A stretch of 64,000 nt of DNA from Hymenolepis diminuta (Eukaryota > Platyhelminthes > Cestoda > Cyclophyllidea > Hymenolepididae), in contig CAADRB010000018.1 of the NCBI GenBank assembly GCA_900708905.1, positions 2,110,016 through 2,174,015 on the forward strand. The letters run 5' to 3'. Below are positions 52,149-64,000 of this stretch, in pieces. Made by a program: the position numbers and the translations under genes. Below the pieces are notes generated by a model, which worked only from the letters and a program-made list of their open reading frames with translations, was not told the origin of the DNA and made no database searches. Positions within the stretch are counted from its first letter, which is position 1, and every line of letters starts with the position of its first letter.

Positions 52149-53063
52149 TGAAGAAATAATTCAGCACATCGCCTCAATTTCCTCATTATGTTAATCTGTT
52201 ACTTATTTGAATTTCAGATAATTTCTATTACGATGATTATTACAATTTTATTAATTTTACGTGGGCTCCTACTGTGAATCAGCTAGACCTTAAAATTTAT
52301 CAAGTGACAATTGAAGTGCCCGGTATTCTCAATTTAAATTTTAACTGACATCACCACAGGATTTAATTTTTCGATCATCTCACAACTGGTCTGATCCAAC
52401 TAGGTTGTCTTTGATGCCCAGCAATATAAACTCACTTTAAGTTCTCTCAAAATTATGTCACTCCCTACGCAACTTCCCACAATACTTTGTCATGAAACTG
52501 CTCACCTCTGTTGCTCTATCGCTTCAAATCACGTTGTTTGCCTCACTATCATTCTATCCGTTTTTGCACAATAAAGCTATTATCCAGTTGCCTCTACTCT
52601 CATTCTAATAATACTCTGAGGCAACATAACCTGCAACTCATCTAACCTCGGATTTTCGATTTTACATTCATTTTTTCTTAATTAACCCAAAAAATTGAAT
52701 ATTTGTAAGAACTTGTAACTTGAGAAGCAAATTTTATTATTCAGTGACCTTTGTATAGGGTCAAAGGGGTCAACCAAGAGTATAAGCGGTGGAAAAATAC
52801 CCAATACTAACGTGGAATTACATTTGGCATCCATGTAAGAATGTCCGATCGAACAAACGTAAATACCACCTTTAAATAACCAAATTACATCCTGCTGGAT
52901 GTTTCTAGTCTATGACTGCTTTTATTAAATCTATATATAAAATGAAATAATGATGCGAACTTTTAAATAACGTCTCACTAGTCCTTAAATGACCTTTAGA
53001 TTAATACTTGTATGAACAGCAAAGAATTTCACTCATGAATTTTCAGAAAGACATTGTACAGAT

Positions 53064-56000
53064 ATGGCGGATGAAAAGGTAAGTTTTGTTTTTTCTTAAA
53101 ATTTTCCGTATGTTATGCATTAAAAAGAGCTTGCGACTTCGTTATTTTGCAATTAAGTGGATGTTGGCTAAAATATTGGAAAGTCTGCAAGACGTGATTT
53201 TAATGTGCTTTCGTAATCGTCACGGTTTTTACAGCACTATAGTGCACAAATCAGTAGAACATTCTAATTCGTAGAGATAATGCTAAATTTTTGTAAGCCC
53301 ATATTAAAGCCAACACGTTTCAAGCTTTATGTCAAAGGAAGTATACAACCACATAGCAAAGTGGTAGTTCAATTTAAAAAAGGCGAAAAGATGGAAGGGA
53401 GAATAGGTTTGAGAGATATGTATTTAAAACCATACTACATCTGAGCTGCAGAATCATCAGGTTATCTAATTTCCCAAACTAAATTTTGTTCAGCTATCTC
53501 TCTTTGTCATATGGAAAATACGACTAGTGATTTCAAAGCTATCTTTATTCTGTTAATAGGCCTCCTCCACCAGTGCCTTTATTCGTGATAACCAGTGTTA
53601 AGGTAAATAATTTCACTTGTACGTGCACCCCTCATTTGTGTGTGATATTCCCAAACGTGCAAATAGATTTCTTGAAGGCTTCGTAATCAGAAATTCATGC
53701 ATTACCTGACTCTTTCTGTGGATTTTAAAACGAGATATCCCAATTTGACATTTCTATTGGTATTAAACAATTCCCTTCTGCTGTATAGTTCTTTTAGCAT
53801 TTATCAAGCCTTGTTTTGAGCAATCCTTAATTTACGTAGAGGTAGATATCATTAGAGAAGCCGAATAAAAGTGGGACATTGATGATTTTTTTTGGTGGTT
53901 TTGCTTGAATCCTAATAGAACAACTTTAGATCTTGGAATCAGTTTAAACCTTGATAGCTGCGTTTTCTTATTGAAGTATACATTTAAGGACACTGTTAAC
54001 TAAAACTTCCCTGCTCAGGAAGAGTAAATAGCTGAATTTGTCGTTTGACAATTGCTGACCATATTTTCCAGAATGTTAATTGCTTAGGGAAGGCTCATTC
54101 CATTTCTCCGTACACTTGCAGTCACGCTTCTTGTGAGCATAGAAGAGTAGTTACCAGTTCAATGTTCGATTTTTTATTCCGGATCTTCTACAGTATAAAA
54201 TTCCCCTTTCTGTATGGTTCTACCATCATTGTCTACTATTGTAAGTACAAGCTGAGTGGAATGAAATGTGTGAATGGAAAAGAAAAGATACGACCTTTAG
54301 TTATCAGTTTTAATATACCTCCGTTTCTCTGGAAATGAGGATGTCAGAATAGCTCTAACGATTGTTTGTCATGTAAAAGCCGATTTAGTTCACATGATCG
54401 TAGATAAAAATAAAGCTGTTTTTTTTTAATTCACAACTATATAGCTTCAGTATTAAAGAAATGAAATAAAAGAGTGTTTATTAAATGTCGAATTTGGAAA
54501 TTATGTTATTGAACATGTGTAATATACTTATTAGATTTCAGATGATAGTTTCAATAAATACTTTCAAACATATTTATCGGGTAAATATCACCCACTTGTC
54601 AAAAAATACGGCGAAGTTTTGAGCCAGGCCATGTCCCTTAAAGGAGAAATGACGGAATGGCGTAAAGAATTTGACAAGCTCGAAACAAATTTTGATTGTG
54701 TATTTTTTATTATGAAAGCTCTGGAATGTTTTAATAAAGGTAAGTTCTCTGATACACGTGATTTTATTTAAAAGAAGTATTGCGTCAGATCGTAATTAAA
54801 TTTCTCAAATAGGAGAAAAGGGAATAAAGGTTCTTGGTTTACCACCAACAAAGGAGGCAAATGAACTTCTGACAAACGGCAAATCAGATGCAATTGCGAA
54901 AAAATGCATGTCAATTTCAGACAAATTTTATCGAGACCATGATCTTATGAGCTCCCTGGTTGCGCTCAATCGCGCCTATTTCTCAGCTGTTTCAAAGGAG
55001 GTTAAATTTGATATTTTATTAAAACGATTACGTTTAATTAAAAGTTTTGGCGTTGATGAAGCACTGGAAGAAGAACTAGCTAATGTACTTAAAAATAAGA
55101 CAACAGATGAAAGTACGCAAACAGTGGATTCTTTAAGGAATGATATTGAAGGGATTATTGATCTTCAAGTTTGTCAAGGTCATTGGATTTGTTCTCATCC
55201 TGATGTACCTGAATCTCTGACCGGCAAAGCATTTAACAATACAAAAATGCAAGAAGATAAAGTCAAATTTTTACCTGTTGACATTCTGGGTTCTCAAAGC
55301 ACGAGCTTGAAAACTGGACTTAAAGTGGTGGCTTCAAGAGATATCTCTATTGGTACAACACAAATTTCTTTTCATTGAGCGATTTAAAATCTAATTTTAG
55401 GTGAAATAATCTTTTCTGAAGAACCATATGCATCTGTATTGAATCGACCTTACAGTAGTCTTTGCTACAACTGCTACAAACGATGCATTAATATTCATCC
55501 ATGTCAAGGATGCGCATATGTAAATAGAATTTTTTCCCTTTTTCAAACTGAACATTTATTAATACGACTTTAGGTCGGATTCTGCAGCCAGAAGTGTGCT
55601 GACGATGCCAGAAATTCCAATCGTCCGTTAAATGGTGGATCGGGTCGACATGTGCACGACTGTAATGGAATGCTGCCATGTCTGCGTTTGGATGACCTCT
55701 TTGATGAAAGTTATCGCTTTACACAAGGCTTGACTCATTTGGTGTTTATCTGCGTCGCAAATACTCCTAAAAATGTCCTATTAGATAATATTTGTGCCAG
55801 TGTGAGTGCTAGACTGAAATTCCTAGAAGTTATTTTAATGTTTTGTAATTTTTGTGATAAGCACCAATGAACACAATAAGTTTTCATTTACAACAGTCAG
55901 TAGTTTTACCGTTAAATGAATTCAACCGCATTTAATACAGTTAGTTTTTATATATCTTTTAGGATATAAATAAGAAACAACAAGATTACGTGTTCACAGA

Positions 56001-57025
56001 AAATTATTTTGTTCCCAAATCCTCAGATTATTCATTTTTAGCTTTCAAAAATCTTTCGATTAACACGATTCCCAAGGATGCACTTTGGCAAGGTACGGTG
56101 ATAGCCGTTTTTCTGACCTATTGTCTTTCGGTAAGAAAGCATAGATATCTCGGGTTGCTTTAACATCAACGCATCATATAACTGTTTCTACAAACTACTG
56201 CATAAACATAATTATTATAATCATAGTCATCACTTTCAACGATTTCAGATAGCCGGTTATCCGATGAAATGGTTTGATGAAGCAAAGGAACACTTCTATT
56301 CAAAGCCTTCTCCATTAAATCAGCCCGATTGGCTACCGGCAAGCTGGATTGCGGCTCGTATAATTTCTCACGTCTTAATGAATGATTTCAATGTCAAAGA
56401 ATATACAGAATATTACGAAGAAAAGGGAGAACTTTTTTCGAATGCCAACTGGATTGCTAATTGTTTTTATCCTACTATTTCTCTTATTAATCATGATTGC
56501 AACCCGACTGCATGCATTGTAAATACAGCTAATGGTGGTGCATTTCTCTATGCCCTTCGACCTGTAAAAGAAGGCGAGAGAATTTCTGTCTCCTATGGAG
56601 ATTACTATTTCGCGAATTCTTCAAGCGATTCTCGTAGAGCATTTCTTCGAAGTACGTTTATTTTCAGTTGTTCCTGTGAGGCGTGCCGAAATGATTGGTG
56701 CCTAAAGGAGAGAGATTTTGAAATCCTAAAGTGTCCTCTTTGTGAATCCAGTTTTAAATCTATCAGGGATAAATGTTTGAGTTGTAAGAAAGCAAACGGT
56801 TATTTGATGTTTCAAAAAATTCTTCATGAAAAGATACCCTTTCTTTTAAATGCCCTGAAATATGATTCAGGAGTCGGAAGGGAAAGCACATCGGAGGTCA
56901 TATCTGTCATGGATGACGTTCAGCGTCTTATTTCTTCTCCAAGTCCAACAGTTGCATTTGTAATGTGTAAAGCCATGCAATTCATTGATCGTACGTGTGG
57001 CATCCGATTCACTTTATTCACTTAG
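53064..57025 (+). CDS. SMYD4: SMYD4-like SET and MYND domain lysine methyltransferase (about 683 residues, 7 exons)
   Basis: Exons with consistent phases: 53064-53078, 54535-54739, 54813-55352, 55401-55519, 55574-55801, 55963-56130, 56249-57025. A helical N-terminus of about 240 residues, as in SMYD4, precedes the SET N-half (VVASRDISIG, SEEPYASVL). A MYND zinc finger follows with ligands C275, C278, C288, C291, C297, C301, H319 and C323. The catalytic SET core has NHDCNP (506-511) and ISVSYG (537-542). Post-SET Cys are 566, 568 and 571 (CSCEAC). All key SET/MYND residues are present, so the enzyme should be intact. The family methylates lysines and acts in nucleus and cytoplasm; SMYD4 relatives are linked to muscle development. 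Human SMYD4 is about 804 residues, so the C-terminus looks short. A donor GTACGT at 56991 could splice to 57188, giving an end PSKLHECKLK with a stop at 57220-57222. The 15-base first exon depends on choosing TTATTAG before 54535 as acceptor. Confidence 0.85.
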
Positions 57026-58472
57026 TATTATTATTTATTAAATATGCTTTTTTGGAAAAAAATATTTTTTGCTTACCAATTTGTTGAAATATTTGTCAAA
57101 ATTCTGCTTTGTTATAAACTTTATTGCATTGTCTGACAAAAATAGCTTACTTTTAATTGCTCATTATTATGTTTAGGCCAAAATTAGGTCCAAGTAAATT
57201 ACATGAATGTAAACTTAAATAGCATATTCTGCGTTAAGAGTAATGCCAAAGGTGGCGATCTGATTTGTGGTAAAAATTCTCTGGCCGCTTTTAGTTGTGG
57301 ACCCCTTTTAAAGTCTTAGATCTCTCTCGACTATTTCACATTCGAAGGGATTTTTATTTGTAAAGTTGACTTACAAAATAACTAGCTAGTTTTGAGTTCA
57401 TTTTCCAAATATTCTACACGCTAAATACTTGTAATATGGTTCTTTACCAGCTGGTTTGCGTTAGTTCTTCCAGCACACGACCTCCTAACTAATTTTTGAT
57501 TTATTCTTTAATTCTTATACAACTTTCGTTTACCTAAACACACATATATAATGTACACATGTATTCAAATTGAATATTTGGTATTTGGTATTTCTGGCAC
57601 TACTATTTTTAATGGAATGTTATACCCTAATCTGACAATTTATCCGATCTTGTACTTCGGATTTCGAAATACTCTACGCAATCAGCATTAACGTAGAGAT
57701 CTAAATAAGCAAACTTTGATTCACGTAAAATAAAGCTACGTTGTCAATGATATACCAGTACCTAGTGACTTATACAAGCTAGACTCTTAACTGACGTGCA
57801 CCAGGGATATGTTAGCTCAGATCCAAAACTCAACGAAGGCTTCCTTCCACCTTGCTAAGAAAGTATAGTCATTTACACATAACTTCGATAGAGGGGGTCG
57901 ATTTGTTATTTGATTAGACCATAACCGAACAGTAACGAGGATCCATTCCAAGATACCTGTGTGGAAAAACGGAAACTGAAAAATCAAGGTTCAGGGGTTA
58001 AATCATAGAAATCCAGGAATCCTGCTCAAAGGATCACACATTCGATTTCAACTACTATAGTGAATATTTGCGAAATAAAAGATAAAAAGGAAGAGACTGA
58101 GTGGTGAGTTTGTGAATTTCTTACTTTATTTGATTCTTGAATTAGGGCCTTACTTAGTGCGTACAAATACGTGATATTAAAGCCCTCTACATTAAAATAA
58201 TCGGATTATTTCTATTGATAACTTTAAGATAAAAAATACTCTTGGCCTTTTAATAGATGTTAGTATAGATAGACGCATTTCTCATTGACTATTTCATCAC
58301 TTATTTACAAATATGTTCAGTAATCATGAAACGTCATCAAAAGCATTGCATATCAAGTTTTAGAGAGATGAACAAATAAGAAAGGAAGAGAATACCTTGA
58401 AAAGAGATGAGACTAAAAGAAATAAAGGGTTAGGAGATCGGAAAAATTACAACCAAAAAGAGGCTAGAATGA
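57026..58472. other. Tail-to-tail intergenic region between SMYD4-like gene and VPS8
   Basis: 3' UTR and spacer between two convergent genes. A possible alternative last exon of the SMYD4-like gene lies at 57188-57222. Otherwise AT-rich with no coding signal. Confidence 0.5.
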
Positions 58473-61400
58473 TTAACCATCATCGCCAAAGGGATTCATC
58501 GATTTCTGAGGCTGTGGTTGGGTGACTAGTTTCTGTTGACTTGATTTCTAGAATTACAATAATACAATAATAAAATAGGCGGAATTTCAGTATAGGTATT
58601 TTGTTTTAACAAAATTAAGGGAAGAAAGTTAACGTAGGTTGGGCTTTGTTAAATGTAATACTGGTATAGCTTTCTCCTGTTTTCTTCATTACACTTACCT
58701 TATAGATCCAATGACCTTTTAACAAAACCGGGAATTAGAAGAAACCATAATAATATTTTCAGCGATGTTCCTTTTTTGGGAGTGAACGATCGTGGTTAAC
58801 GTGGACCCAGTAAGCGGAATGACGAATCGCACTGTTTAAGTTTGGTTAATAAAGGGTACGACGGAGTCTGAGTTTCTCACCGAGGAGTCTCAATGATGTT
58901 ATGCCTCAACCCAAGATGAGTGTTAGAAACACCTTCTTAATGGGCTTGAAAATCATTGTTATTATCTGATTAGTCGAGCGAAATCCTAATTTTAGTCCTC
59001 TTTCAGTGCTAATTGTAGTATTAATTCTATTTTATCAGACCCCCCATATTTCTATTGAAAATAAATATGCAACATTGTTTTGATTTTGGTTCTTCATTAC
59101 TCACCTCAGAGGAATAAGTGGTGATATTTTAGGTCCTTTAAGAGACTTGCATTGAATTTAATGTCAAAACTGCGAATAACATTTTCATCTGTGGAGTTGA
59201 AACCAACACTGTCTTGTACGAGGCATTCTGTATCGGAAATCTCAGTATTTAGGTCCTTAGTGATCTTCATACCAGTAGAAGAATGATATTGTCGAAATTG
59301 TAAAACCGTTGCTTGCTTTTTGCAGGTGTTCCCTTTCAATAAACAGCTCCGCAATTCATTGATTTGCGCAGATACAACTGAGGTAGGAATCCAGACTTTT
59401 AGAGGCGGTTGGTTGTTTTGAACATATCAGTTCGGCCAAATAAAAAAAATCACAAACCGACTGGAATTCTGCTATAGATTCCTGCACCTTGTTTTGCAAG
59501 ATTACTATTGGTGGTCTCAGCATAGCTTTAACTACGTACCTCTACGATGACCCATCAACCTCGCTGAACTCCAGACCTCATAGAGTGCTGACATTCAAAC
59601 ACTTAAAGATCTGATTATTTTTTACAGGTATATGCTTTATAAGTACTGGTATTTGCTGAGATAATGGGTATCCTATTTCTTTAATCCGTCTTTAGGTCAA
59701 CTAAATAAGCCAAAATTACTTGCTCTCTGATACTAGACCATATATTGTAAGCAGTATCTTTCAGGTAGAGCATACTCAGCCATCTTTTCATTGGTCTACT
59801 TAAGTTAAAACTGACATAATGCATAGAACACGACTACAGTAAACATATATCTAACTTACGCAGCTATGATAAGCCTGAGAGATTTCTATCTCATCAAGGG
59901 CATCTAGTAAGTGTTGTGGCAGAATGGGAAGTGTTGACTGAGTATTCCCACGACAACCATTTCGGTCAGAAAGTGGTGGAGCTGATGAATCAATAAAATT
60001 GTTACATTGAAAGCAAACGTAATTTTTATCTTCGCTTAAAGCTCCCGAGATTCGAGTCTTGAGACGCTCACGGTAAGTTTCATAGCAATCGACGTGCACT
60101 CCGTGCCCACACCTAAAAGAAAAATTACTTTTCAATATTAGGAGAATGAATTATTCTCAAAATACTCAGCGGGCAACCTACCACATCAGCACTATTTCCG
60201 AAGAAGAGGGGTTCCGTTCTGCAATGGTAGTAAAGCCACCAGTATGCAGACTACAAGTAACCGTCGAGCGCATACGCCTGTATCTTAGAGCGAAACTGAG
60301 TCCACAGAGGGCACAGCTGTAACGTCGCATCCCAATACCTCGTTTCAATACGGAGACAAGAACTTGTTCACTAGAGTTTATGTCACTAATCATGAGTTGA
60401 TGACAGTCTTGCATTAAGTTCACTTCCTTATGCCACACACCCACCAACTGGAGTAGAAATTTATTTGTCTCAGAGCCGAAGTTAGATACCGATTTTTCAG
60501 AAAGCTGAAATGATAAAATGGATTATTTACTAACAAGAATTCAGTAGCGTGTATTTTTACAAAACGAACCTGTAGAACACGGTTAATTAGAGCTGGTGTG
60601 GGAACGTAGGGATTGGCAGATTCCAGGAGCTTATGAAATAGGTCATTTAAACATAGTGTTAGCTGTTCTGATAGGCTCTTATTTCTCAATACCGACAACG
60701 TGTCGATTATAAGGAACCATGGTGGCTATAAGAGAAAGAAAGACGTGTAATTTGCCATCTGACACTATTACCTAAAAATAATTCTATATCAACACACCGC
60801 ATTTTCAGAAGATCGCTTGCTAATACATTGACGAGCTGCAAAATCGAACCATGTTTTTGCTCTGAACATGAGTTCTTCCAGAACTGTTAGGTATTTCGCT
60901 GAGGAATCTCCAGTATCTTCAACTAGATACTTCCAGTGTTCAAGAAGGTCCTTGAAAGATTAGAAACAAAAACGTGAGTATGAGAACAACAAATAGATAA
61001 GGGAATACATATCAAACAAACCCTTTTTAAAAGTTCCGTTGCTTTTCCCCAATCTCCGATCTTCTCGTAAATGCAAGCGAGTTCTTGTGGATAAGATTCC
61101 TCATCCAAGAGCTGCAAAATCACAGGATTTATTTAGTGGAACAAGCAGACATAAGATATTTCTCTAATAAAGTTATTTCAAACACACCTCAAGTAGAATG
61201 GCTGCTCGGTATTCACTATTCACTCGAAGGAAATCGCATAGAGAATGGTGATTTTGCTGAATGCGTGTATCTTCATCATTGGTGGATGCAAGTAAGAGAC
61301 GAAAGTAGAGTTCAGCAACTAGAGGATCGGATTTTGAAAGGAGTTCATCGAGGAGTAGACGGAGATTAGTGTCACCACCTACACTGGCTACTGCATGTTC

Positions 61401-64000
61401 CCGTTCTGCCTCTGGCATTTTGGAATGCCTGAAACAGTAGGCAATGTTAATCGAAGAAGTTTTTTCATCCTTTAAATTATGAGCTCAAAAGGATGATGAA
61501 TTTTTGCCTCTTATTTCATACCCTAGAATTCAGAACTTTACATTTAGGGATTTGACCTCAAGCCGTTTGACAAGTAGAATAAATTGAGAAGTTACCAATG
61601 CAATATCTCTTCTAATAGCCAAGATAATCCAGTCGATACTTAGTTGCTTTTAACATAGCAGAGCACACTATAACTAACTAGCATCGAATATTGGGATCAA
61701 TCAAAGTCCAAAACCATAAAACTATGCCATATATAAAAAGCTTTAGGAAATCGAAGTAATTTCCTCCTCTTCATATGTGTCAAAGTAGACTTCATACATC
61801 GGAGGTGATCGGGCTTTATTCACGGTACGCAACCGTACATTTCGAACCGAGAACAGATCCAACGGAGATCCATCTGGTCACATTTGACCTCCCTCCACAT
61901 GAGAATCCCGAAACTACGGAGACTCACCTCAATCATTAGCCCCACCGTTACTCAGGACGCTTCAAAAGACCTCGAAAAAGACACAAGGCGAATCCAACGA
62001 TCAAATATATGGGTAAACAAATTTTACCAGGTGTTGGATAAAAATGAACAACTTTTATCAAAGGAAACTCAGTCTAAAAGTTTATTTTTACTTATTCAAA
62101 AATGCGCATATTTGTTAAAATGTACTAAATTACAGGAGCGTTGATTTGCATAATTATAGAGTAAAGCCTGTTGTTAAGATAAATACGTACTGTTATTGAA
62201 TTCTGGCTTTTGTGGCTATTTGGGAGGATAATGAGGTTATAACAATAACATTTTACAAAACATGACTAGGATCTTAAAATGAATACGTACGAATATGCTC
62301 TATTTTAGAGACCTCATTTCTAAACGTTCAGATTACCATTACTGACTTTAAGACTGAGAGTACATGAAATTGCTACTTCATATACACTGGTAGTCCAGTT
62401 CACATCTCAAAAGTCNNNNNNNNNNNNNNNNNNNNNNNNNNNNNNNNNNNNNNNNNNNNNNNNNNNNNNNNNNNNNNNNNNNNNNNNNNNNNNNNNNNNN
62501 NNNNNNNNNNNNNNNNNNNNNNNNNNNNNNNNNNNNNNNNNNNNNNNNNNNNNNNNNNNNNNNNNNNNNNNNNNNNNNNNNNNNNNNNNNNNNNNNNNNN
62601 NNNNNNNNNNNNNNNNNNNNNNNNNNNNNNNNNNNNNNNNNNNNNNNNNNNNNNNNNNNNNNNNNNNNNNNNNNNNNNNNNNNNNNNNNNNNNNNNNNNN
62701 NNNNNNNNNNNNNNNNNNNNNNNNNNNNNNNNNNNNNNNNNNNNNNNNNNNNNNNNNNNNNNNNNNNNNNNNNNNNNNNNNNNNNNNNNNNNNNNNNNNN
62801 NNNNNNNNNNNNNNNNNNNNNNNNNNNNNNNNNNNNNNNNNNNNNNNNNNNNNNNNNNNNNNNNNNNNNNNNNNNNNNNNNNNNNNNNNNNNGCCTCAAA
62901 ATGCAAATTGCAGCTGGATGATGTGGACCCTCGGCAGAAAGTGAAGCTTTGTCATCGGCGAACGGTTGACAAGTTAGTGATGAACAAGCTTGCCAATTAA
63001 GAAGACTATTTTGGATAGGCTCATCACCCATAAAAACGGCGTCTAGAGTGTAAATAATGCGACGCATTGAGGGACCAAGTGATCGAATTAGTAAGAAGAG
63101 GCAACGCAGAGGATCGCAGCGAGCGTAGACCTAAAACAGCCCAAGACAAATTTAGACGCTGAAACGTTATAAGTATTTTAGTTTAACGGAGGTGAAGCAC
63201 TGACTTCAGCACTCTGTAGAAATCTGTTGACTAGCGGACCGCAATTCGAATCAGTTTGTTCAGACGCCAGGCAATTATTGAGGAAAACAAAGATGCGGGA
63301 AACGAGATCTTGTGCTTGAATAAAATTACGTATTGGTCGAGTCGAGGCGACACGATAAAGACTAGTAAGAAGACAGGACAACACAGCGACCATATTACCT
63401 TGCCGAAGGTAAACGTGTTCACAAAAGTCACATCTAAACAGGTAGGAAAAAACACATGCGTATTGCTTAAATCTAATGAGGAGAAATTCGGAAGTCAGCT
63501 CAACACTTACAGGGAAATGCTCTCAGCTACTTTCAGTAATTCTGAGGAGGCTTCTAATTTTTGGGCTTTTAGAAGCCGGTAAAGAACATCTGAGAGCTCC
63601 AACCATGGAAGATTAGTCTCTGTGAAAATTTCAAAGCGCTGGGCGATGAACTGAAGCGCCTGAAAAAAGAGAAGAGACGGTTAAAATCAAACGTCACTCA
63701 ACAGAACTGCGGTTTTTTACCGTACAGAGATAATCTTTTGTGATTGGAAGGCTATTTCCGCATTTTCTGGTTGTAGGATCTGTTCACCGATGAAACACAA
63801 AAGACGTATTACATCACTGCTTTCAATTGGGAACATGTTCTGACCCGGTTCATCCAGAGCACAGGCGAGCAGAGTAGTTATGAGCCTTTGACGGCGTTGA
63901 CAACTAAAAAATATAGACAAAGTTTGAATCCAGACAGATAAATCCGGAATCAAGATTTTTAATGAATCAAACCCTGGATCGGTTGGTGAGGGCTGTTTGG
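58473..64000 (-). CDS. VPS8: VPS8, CORVET tethering complex subunit, C-terminal part (5' end outside window)
   Basis: Exons in gene order: 64000-63726, 63659-63511, 63433-63205, 63130 into the assembly gap, then 61428-61188, 61111-61022, 60950-60798, 60725-60570, 60504-60182, 60112-59860, 58547-58473. Phases agree at every visible junction. The protein is an alpha-helical solenoid (ELACIYEKIGDWGKATELLK) ending in a RING-H2: C-A-L-C, a 39-residue loop, then C-G-H-G-V-H-V-D-C split by an intron after ATG-TG, then C-F-Q-C. Order and spacing match the VPS8 C-terminus. VPS8 binds Rab5-type GTPases and gives CORVET its early-endosome specificity. The final exon is inferred: a strong GTAAGT at 59859 (phase 0) fits an acceptor before 58547, adding 24 residues that end SMNPFGDDG. 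Reading through instead stops at 59851 after two more residues. About 725 codons are visible; human VPS8 has about 1428 residues. Low numbered exons and the WD40 region are off-window. Confidence 0.85.
58829..58945 (+). repeat. Dispersed repeat related to 18460-18548
   Basis: GAGTTTCTCAC, AGGAGT, CAACCCAAGATGAGTGTT and CTTCTTA occur in the same order as in the right half of the element at 18380. It sits in the last intron of VPS8. Likely a decayed short interspersed element. Confidence 0.4.
61429..62415 (-). other. VPS8 intronic sequence adjoining the assembly gap
   Basis: No frame here joins in phase to the exon at 61428-61188, which needs a preceding exon ending with two bases of a codon. 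That exon is probably inside the N run. Bases 61774-62030 are somewhat GC-richer and hold short + strand frames interrupted by a stop, which I do not recognise. Confidence 0.45.
62416..62892. other. Assembly gap (477 N)
   Basis: A run of N lies within VPS8. An exon enters it from 63130 and at least one further exon must lie inside or beside it. Any reading frame drawn across it is artificial. Confidence 1.

Larger units (their letters stand above)
42176..53063. other. Intergenic region without a supportable gene
   Basis: AT-rich sequence after plakin paralog 2, with a possible poly(A) signal AATAAA at 42608-42613. Open frames are short and lack known domains. A 70-codon frame near 46930 on the + strand is opposed by a 102-codon frame on the other strand and is probably noise or a decayed remnant. 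It holds G-run elements near 50.25, 51.10 and 52.14 kb and a repeated 40-base motif at 50470 and 51180. Confidence 0.55.

Noticed and set aside
59106..59385. Candidate extra VPS8 exon on the minus strand
   Set aside because: The CAG acceptor near 59376 would need a phase-1 donor, whereas the upstream donor is phase 0. The 58547 exon fits the phase.
61774..62144. Short plus-strand frames opposite VPS8
   Set aside because: Interrupted by a stop, without recognisable content.

Overview
The window is AT-rich eukaryotic DNA with intron-split genes, GT-AG splice sites, long intergenic stretches and a 477-base assembly gap (N at 62416-62892). It carries no bacterial or viral genes. Flatworm, perhaps cestode, is my best guess. 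It rests on the AT-rich composition, short introns and an unusual plakin architecture, and it is an inference, not a demonstrated identity.

Layout. Positions 1-4062 (+) hold the 3' end of a plakin-like gene whose visible protein is mostly a repetitive tail. From 4063 to about 30350 there is no gene I can support. This stretch has scattered short repeats, one GC-rich block at 21640-21930 and one strong G-quadruplex motif. A second, apparently complete plakin-like gene (+) runs from 30833 to 42175. Ten short exons encode a compact plakin domain with an embedded SH3 fold, and one 7.3-kb exon encodes the whole tail. The two genes are paralogs in the same orientation. They share KKLQV-type tail repeats, a conserved junction segment, a degenerate plakin-repeat C-terminus and a last-residue motif of [LM]-E-V. 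From 42176 to 53063 there is again no supportable gene, only G-rich and other small repeats. Positions 53064-57025 (+) hold a seven-exon SMYD4-like gene with MYND and SET domains. Convergent to it, 58473-64000 (-) holds the 3' part of VPS8, the CORVET-specific tethering subunit. It has a C-terminal RING-H2 and, by splice-phase matching, a last exon ending in an NPF-acidic tail. The assembly gap removes part of the middle of VPS8.

The genes do not form a pathway. The plakins would act in cytoskeletal anchoring, the SMYD4-like protein in lysine methylation, and VPS8 in early endosome fusion. The most novel material is the pair of giant plakins whose tails are built from a repeat I do not recognise from characterised plakins. 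In gene 1 it has a 160-residue higher-order period. In gene 2 there are two distinct repeat zones.
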